In this document: one piece after another, positions 5,026-6,290 of the stretch
Layout of the letters: each line of letters begins with the position of its first letter
How positions within the stretch are numbered: the first letter of the stretch is position 1
From: Mogibacterium sp.
GTDB lineage: Bacteria; Bacillota_A; Clostridia; Peptostreptococcales; Anaerovoracaceae
Length of the DNA stretch: 6,290 nt
Assembly: GCA_017469325.1 (NCBI GenBank)
Contig: JAFUGO010000007.1
Location: 1 to 6,290, forward strand
Direction: 5' to 3'
Program-made: the position numbers and the translations under genes
The notes under the pieces: model-generated
The model's database searches: none
What the model saw: the letters and a program-made list of their open reading frames with translations, nothing else
Told to the model about the DNA's origin: nothing

Positions 5026-6290
5026 ATGGAAACAGAGAAGAAAGAAACAATGGCCACAGAAGCCGAAATCGAAGAAGTAAAGGAAGTGGCCTCTGAGCCG
5101 GCTGAAGCCGAGGCGGCGCCGGAAGCCGCAGCAAATGAAGAAGCTGCTCCTGCAGCTGGAGCTCCGGCTGAAGACGGCAAGTACGATGTCGAGGGCATAC
5201 TGGAACTGTCTGATGACGGTTTCGGCTTCCTTCGCTTTGACAACTTCCTGACTTCGAACAAGGACATATATGTGTCGCCGACGCAGATCCGCAGGTTCGG
5301 GCTCCGCACGGGCGACAAGATACTCGGCATCGCGAGAAAGCCTCGCGGCACCGAAAAGTTTGGCGCGCTGCTTTATGTAAAGGAAGTCAACGGGCTCGAT
5401 CCGATGACCGCAAAGAGGCGCCCTCACTTTGATAACCTCACTCCGGTCTTCCCGGATGAGAAGATAGTGCTCGAGAACTCTAGCATCGATCTGTCGACGA
5501 GGGTCATGGACCTCGTGGCTCCTATCGGAAGAGGACAGAGAGGTCTTATCGTTGCCCAGCCTAAGGCGGGCAAGACCGTGCTGCTCAAGAAGATCGCGGC
5601 TTCGGTCGAGGACAAGTATCCGGATATTGAGCTCATAGTGCTGCTCGTAGACGAGAGACCTGAAGAGGTCACCGACATGAAGAGGAGCCTGAAGCGCTCC
5701 GAGGTCATATATTCGACTTTTGATGAGGAGACCAGGCACCATGTAAAGGTGGCGCAGATGGTCATCGAGCGCGCGAAGCGCCTCGCGGAGTCCGGCCGTG
5801 ATGTAATGATACTGCTGGATTCCATTACGAGACTGGCCAGGGCTTACAACATGGAAGTTCCGGCATCCGGCCGGACGCTTTCGGGCGGTCTCGACCCGGG
5901 TGCGCTGCACCCGCCGAAGAAGTTCTTCGGCACAGCGCGTAACCTGGAGGAAGGCGGCAGCGTGACCATACTTGCGACCGCGCTGGTCGAGACCGGATCC
6001 CGCATGGATGATGTCATCTACGAGGAATTCAAGGGAACCGGCAATATGGAGCTGCACCTCGACAGACAGCTGTCCGAGCGCCGCATCTTCCCGGCTATCG
6101 ATCTGTACAAGTCGGGTACAAGACGCGAAGACCTGCTGCTCAGCCAGGAGGAATACCAGGTGATGTACATGCTGCGCAGGGCTATGAGTTCGGGCAGCGT
6201 CATGGATGTTACCGAAGAGATCATAGACAATCTGTCGAGCACGCGCAGCAATGCGGACTTCGTAAACTTTATGCTGAAGAAAATGCACTA
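5026..6290 (+). CDS. rho: Transcription termination factor Rho (stop codon cut by window end)
   Basis: 421 residues are visible. The final bases TA (6289-6290) follow His421 at the usual C-terminus, so only the last base of the stop is probably missing. Rho is a hexameric RNA-dependent ATPase that loads on C-rich nascent RNA and dislodges RNA polymerase. Seen here: a cold-shock-like RNA-binding domain (about 52-120) with GFGFLR (65-70) and DIYVS (80-84); Walker A AQPKAGKT (177-184); [11 protein letters not shown] (208-218) with the catalytic glutamate; Walker [16 protein letters not shown] (261-275); the secondary RNA-binding Q-loop region (about 284-300); and SGTRRE (363-368) with the arginine finger R366. 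Residues 1-50 are acidic and alanine-rich and lack the usual Rho_N helical domain. ATG 5026 is the first start in a frame open from 4888, but its nearest AGGA (5008-5011) is 14 nt away; ATG 5050 is an alternative that would remove eight residues. Confidence 0.97.
   Translation, partial: METEKKETMATEAEIEEVKEVASEPAEAEAAPEAAANEEAAPAAGAPAEDGKYDVEGILELSDDGFGFLRFDNFLTSNKDIYVSPTQIRRFGLRTGDKILGIARKPRGTEKFGALLYVKEVNGLDPMTAKRRPHFDNLTPVFPDEKIVLENSSIDLSTRVMDLVAPIGRGQRGLIVAQPKAGKTVLLKKIAASVEDKYPDIELIVLLVDERPEEVTDMKRSLKRSEVIYSTFDEETRHHVKVAQMVIERAKRLAESGRDVMILLDSITRLARAYNMEVPASGRTLSGGLDPGALHPPKKFFGTARNLEEGGSVTILATALVETGSRMDDVIYEEFKGTGNMELHLDRQLSERRIFPAIDLYKSGTRREDLLLSQEEYQVMYMLRRAMSSGSVMDVTEEIIDNLSSTRSNADFVNFMLKKMH

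Noticed and set aside
5013..5096. A 27-codon reading frame starting at ATG 5013 and overlapping the rho start, as a possible leader peptide
   Set aside because: Its AGGA is only 1 nt upstream, and its Arg/Asn-rich product is what an out-of-frame reading of the Glu/Ala-rich rho start would give.
4987..6288. Long minus-strand open frame of 433 codons opposite rho
   Set aside because: It is the antisense shadow of rho, whose + strand product has full family motifs; the antisense product shows no recognisable domain.

Overview
The window reads as a chromosomal segment of a Gram-positive, low-complexity-envelope bacterium of the Bacillota, most likely class Clostridia. The signs are strong AGGAGG-type ribosome binding sites, TTG start codons, a DivIC-type septum protein, a five-pass lipoteichoic-acid-synthase-type protein and a membrane-anchored M23 peptidase with LysM-like and G5 domains. 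The bases are moderately GC-rich, and AGA/AGG and ATA codons are frequent. The genus cannot be read from the sequence. All genes lie on the + strand; I see no tRNA, rRNA, CRISPR array, insertion sequence or phage gene.

Positions 1-4753 form a tightly packed gene string. A cell-wall M23 endopeptidase (5' end cut by the window) is followed after 16 nt by a small DivIC/FtsB-family division protein that starts with TTG. That gene overlaps rsmA (16S rRNA dimethyladenosine transferase) by 8 nt. rsmA is in turn followed, with overlap or almost no gap, by an LTA-synthase/phosphoglycerol-transferase-family enzyme carrying an extra C-terminal IPT/TIG-like domain. Three of the four products act at the membrane or envelope (wall hydrolysis or remodelling, septum assembly, anionic polymer synthesis); rsmA is the ribosome-maturation gene inside the string. 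The spacing suggests one transcript with translational coupling.

Positions 4754-5025 are the only sizeable non-coding stretch. It is not featureless: two imperfect direct repeats of about 43 nt bound it, and it holds an internal degenerate duplication and nested inverted repeats that could fold into a long branched hairpin. It is either an intergenic repeat element or a structured leader of the next gene. It is the least explained sequence here.

Positions 5026-6290 encode transcription termination factor Rho. The RNA-binding cold-shock-like domain and the ATPase core are complete, but the usual N-terminal Rho_N helical domain is absent and an acidic, alanine-rich tail takes its place. The window ends two bases into what is almost certainly the stop codon.

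Most of the window is ordinary conserved core-genome content. I do not see a clear new multi-gene system; the structured repeat before rho, the Rho N-terminus and the extra domain on the LTA-synthase-like protein are the items worth checking.
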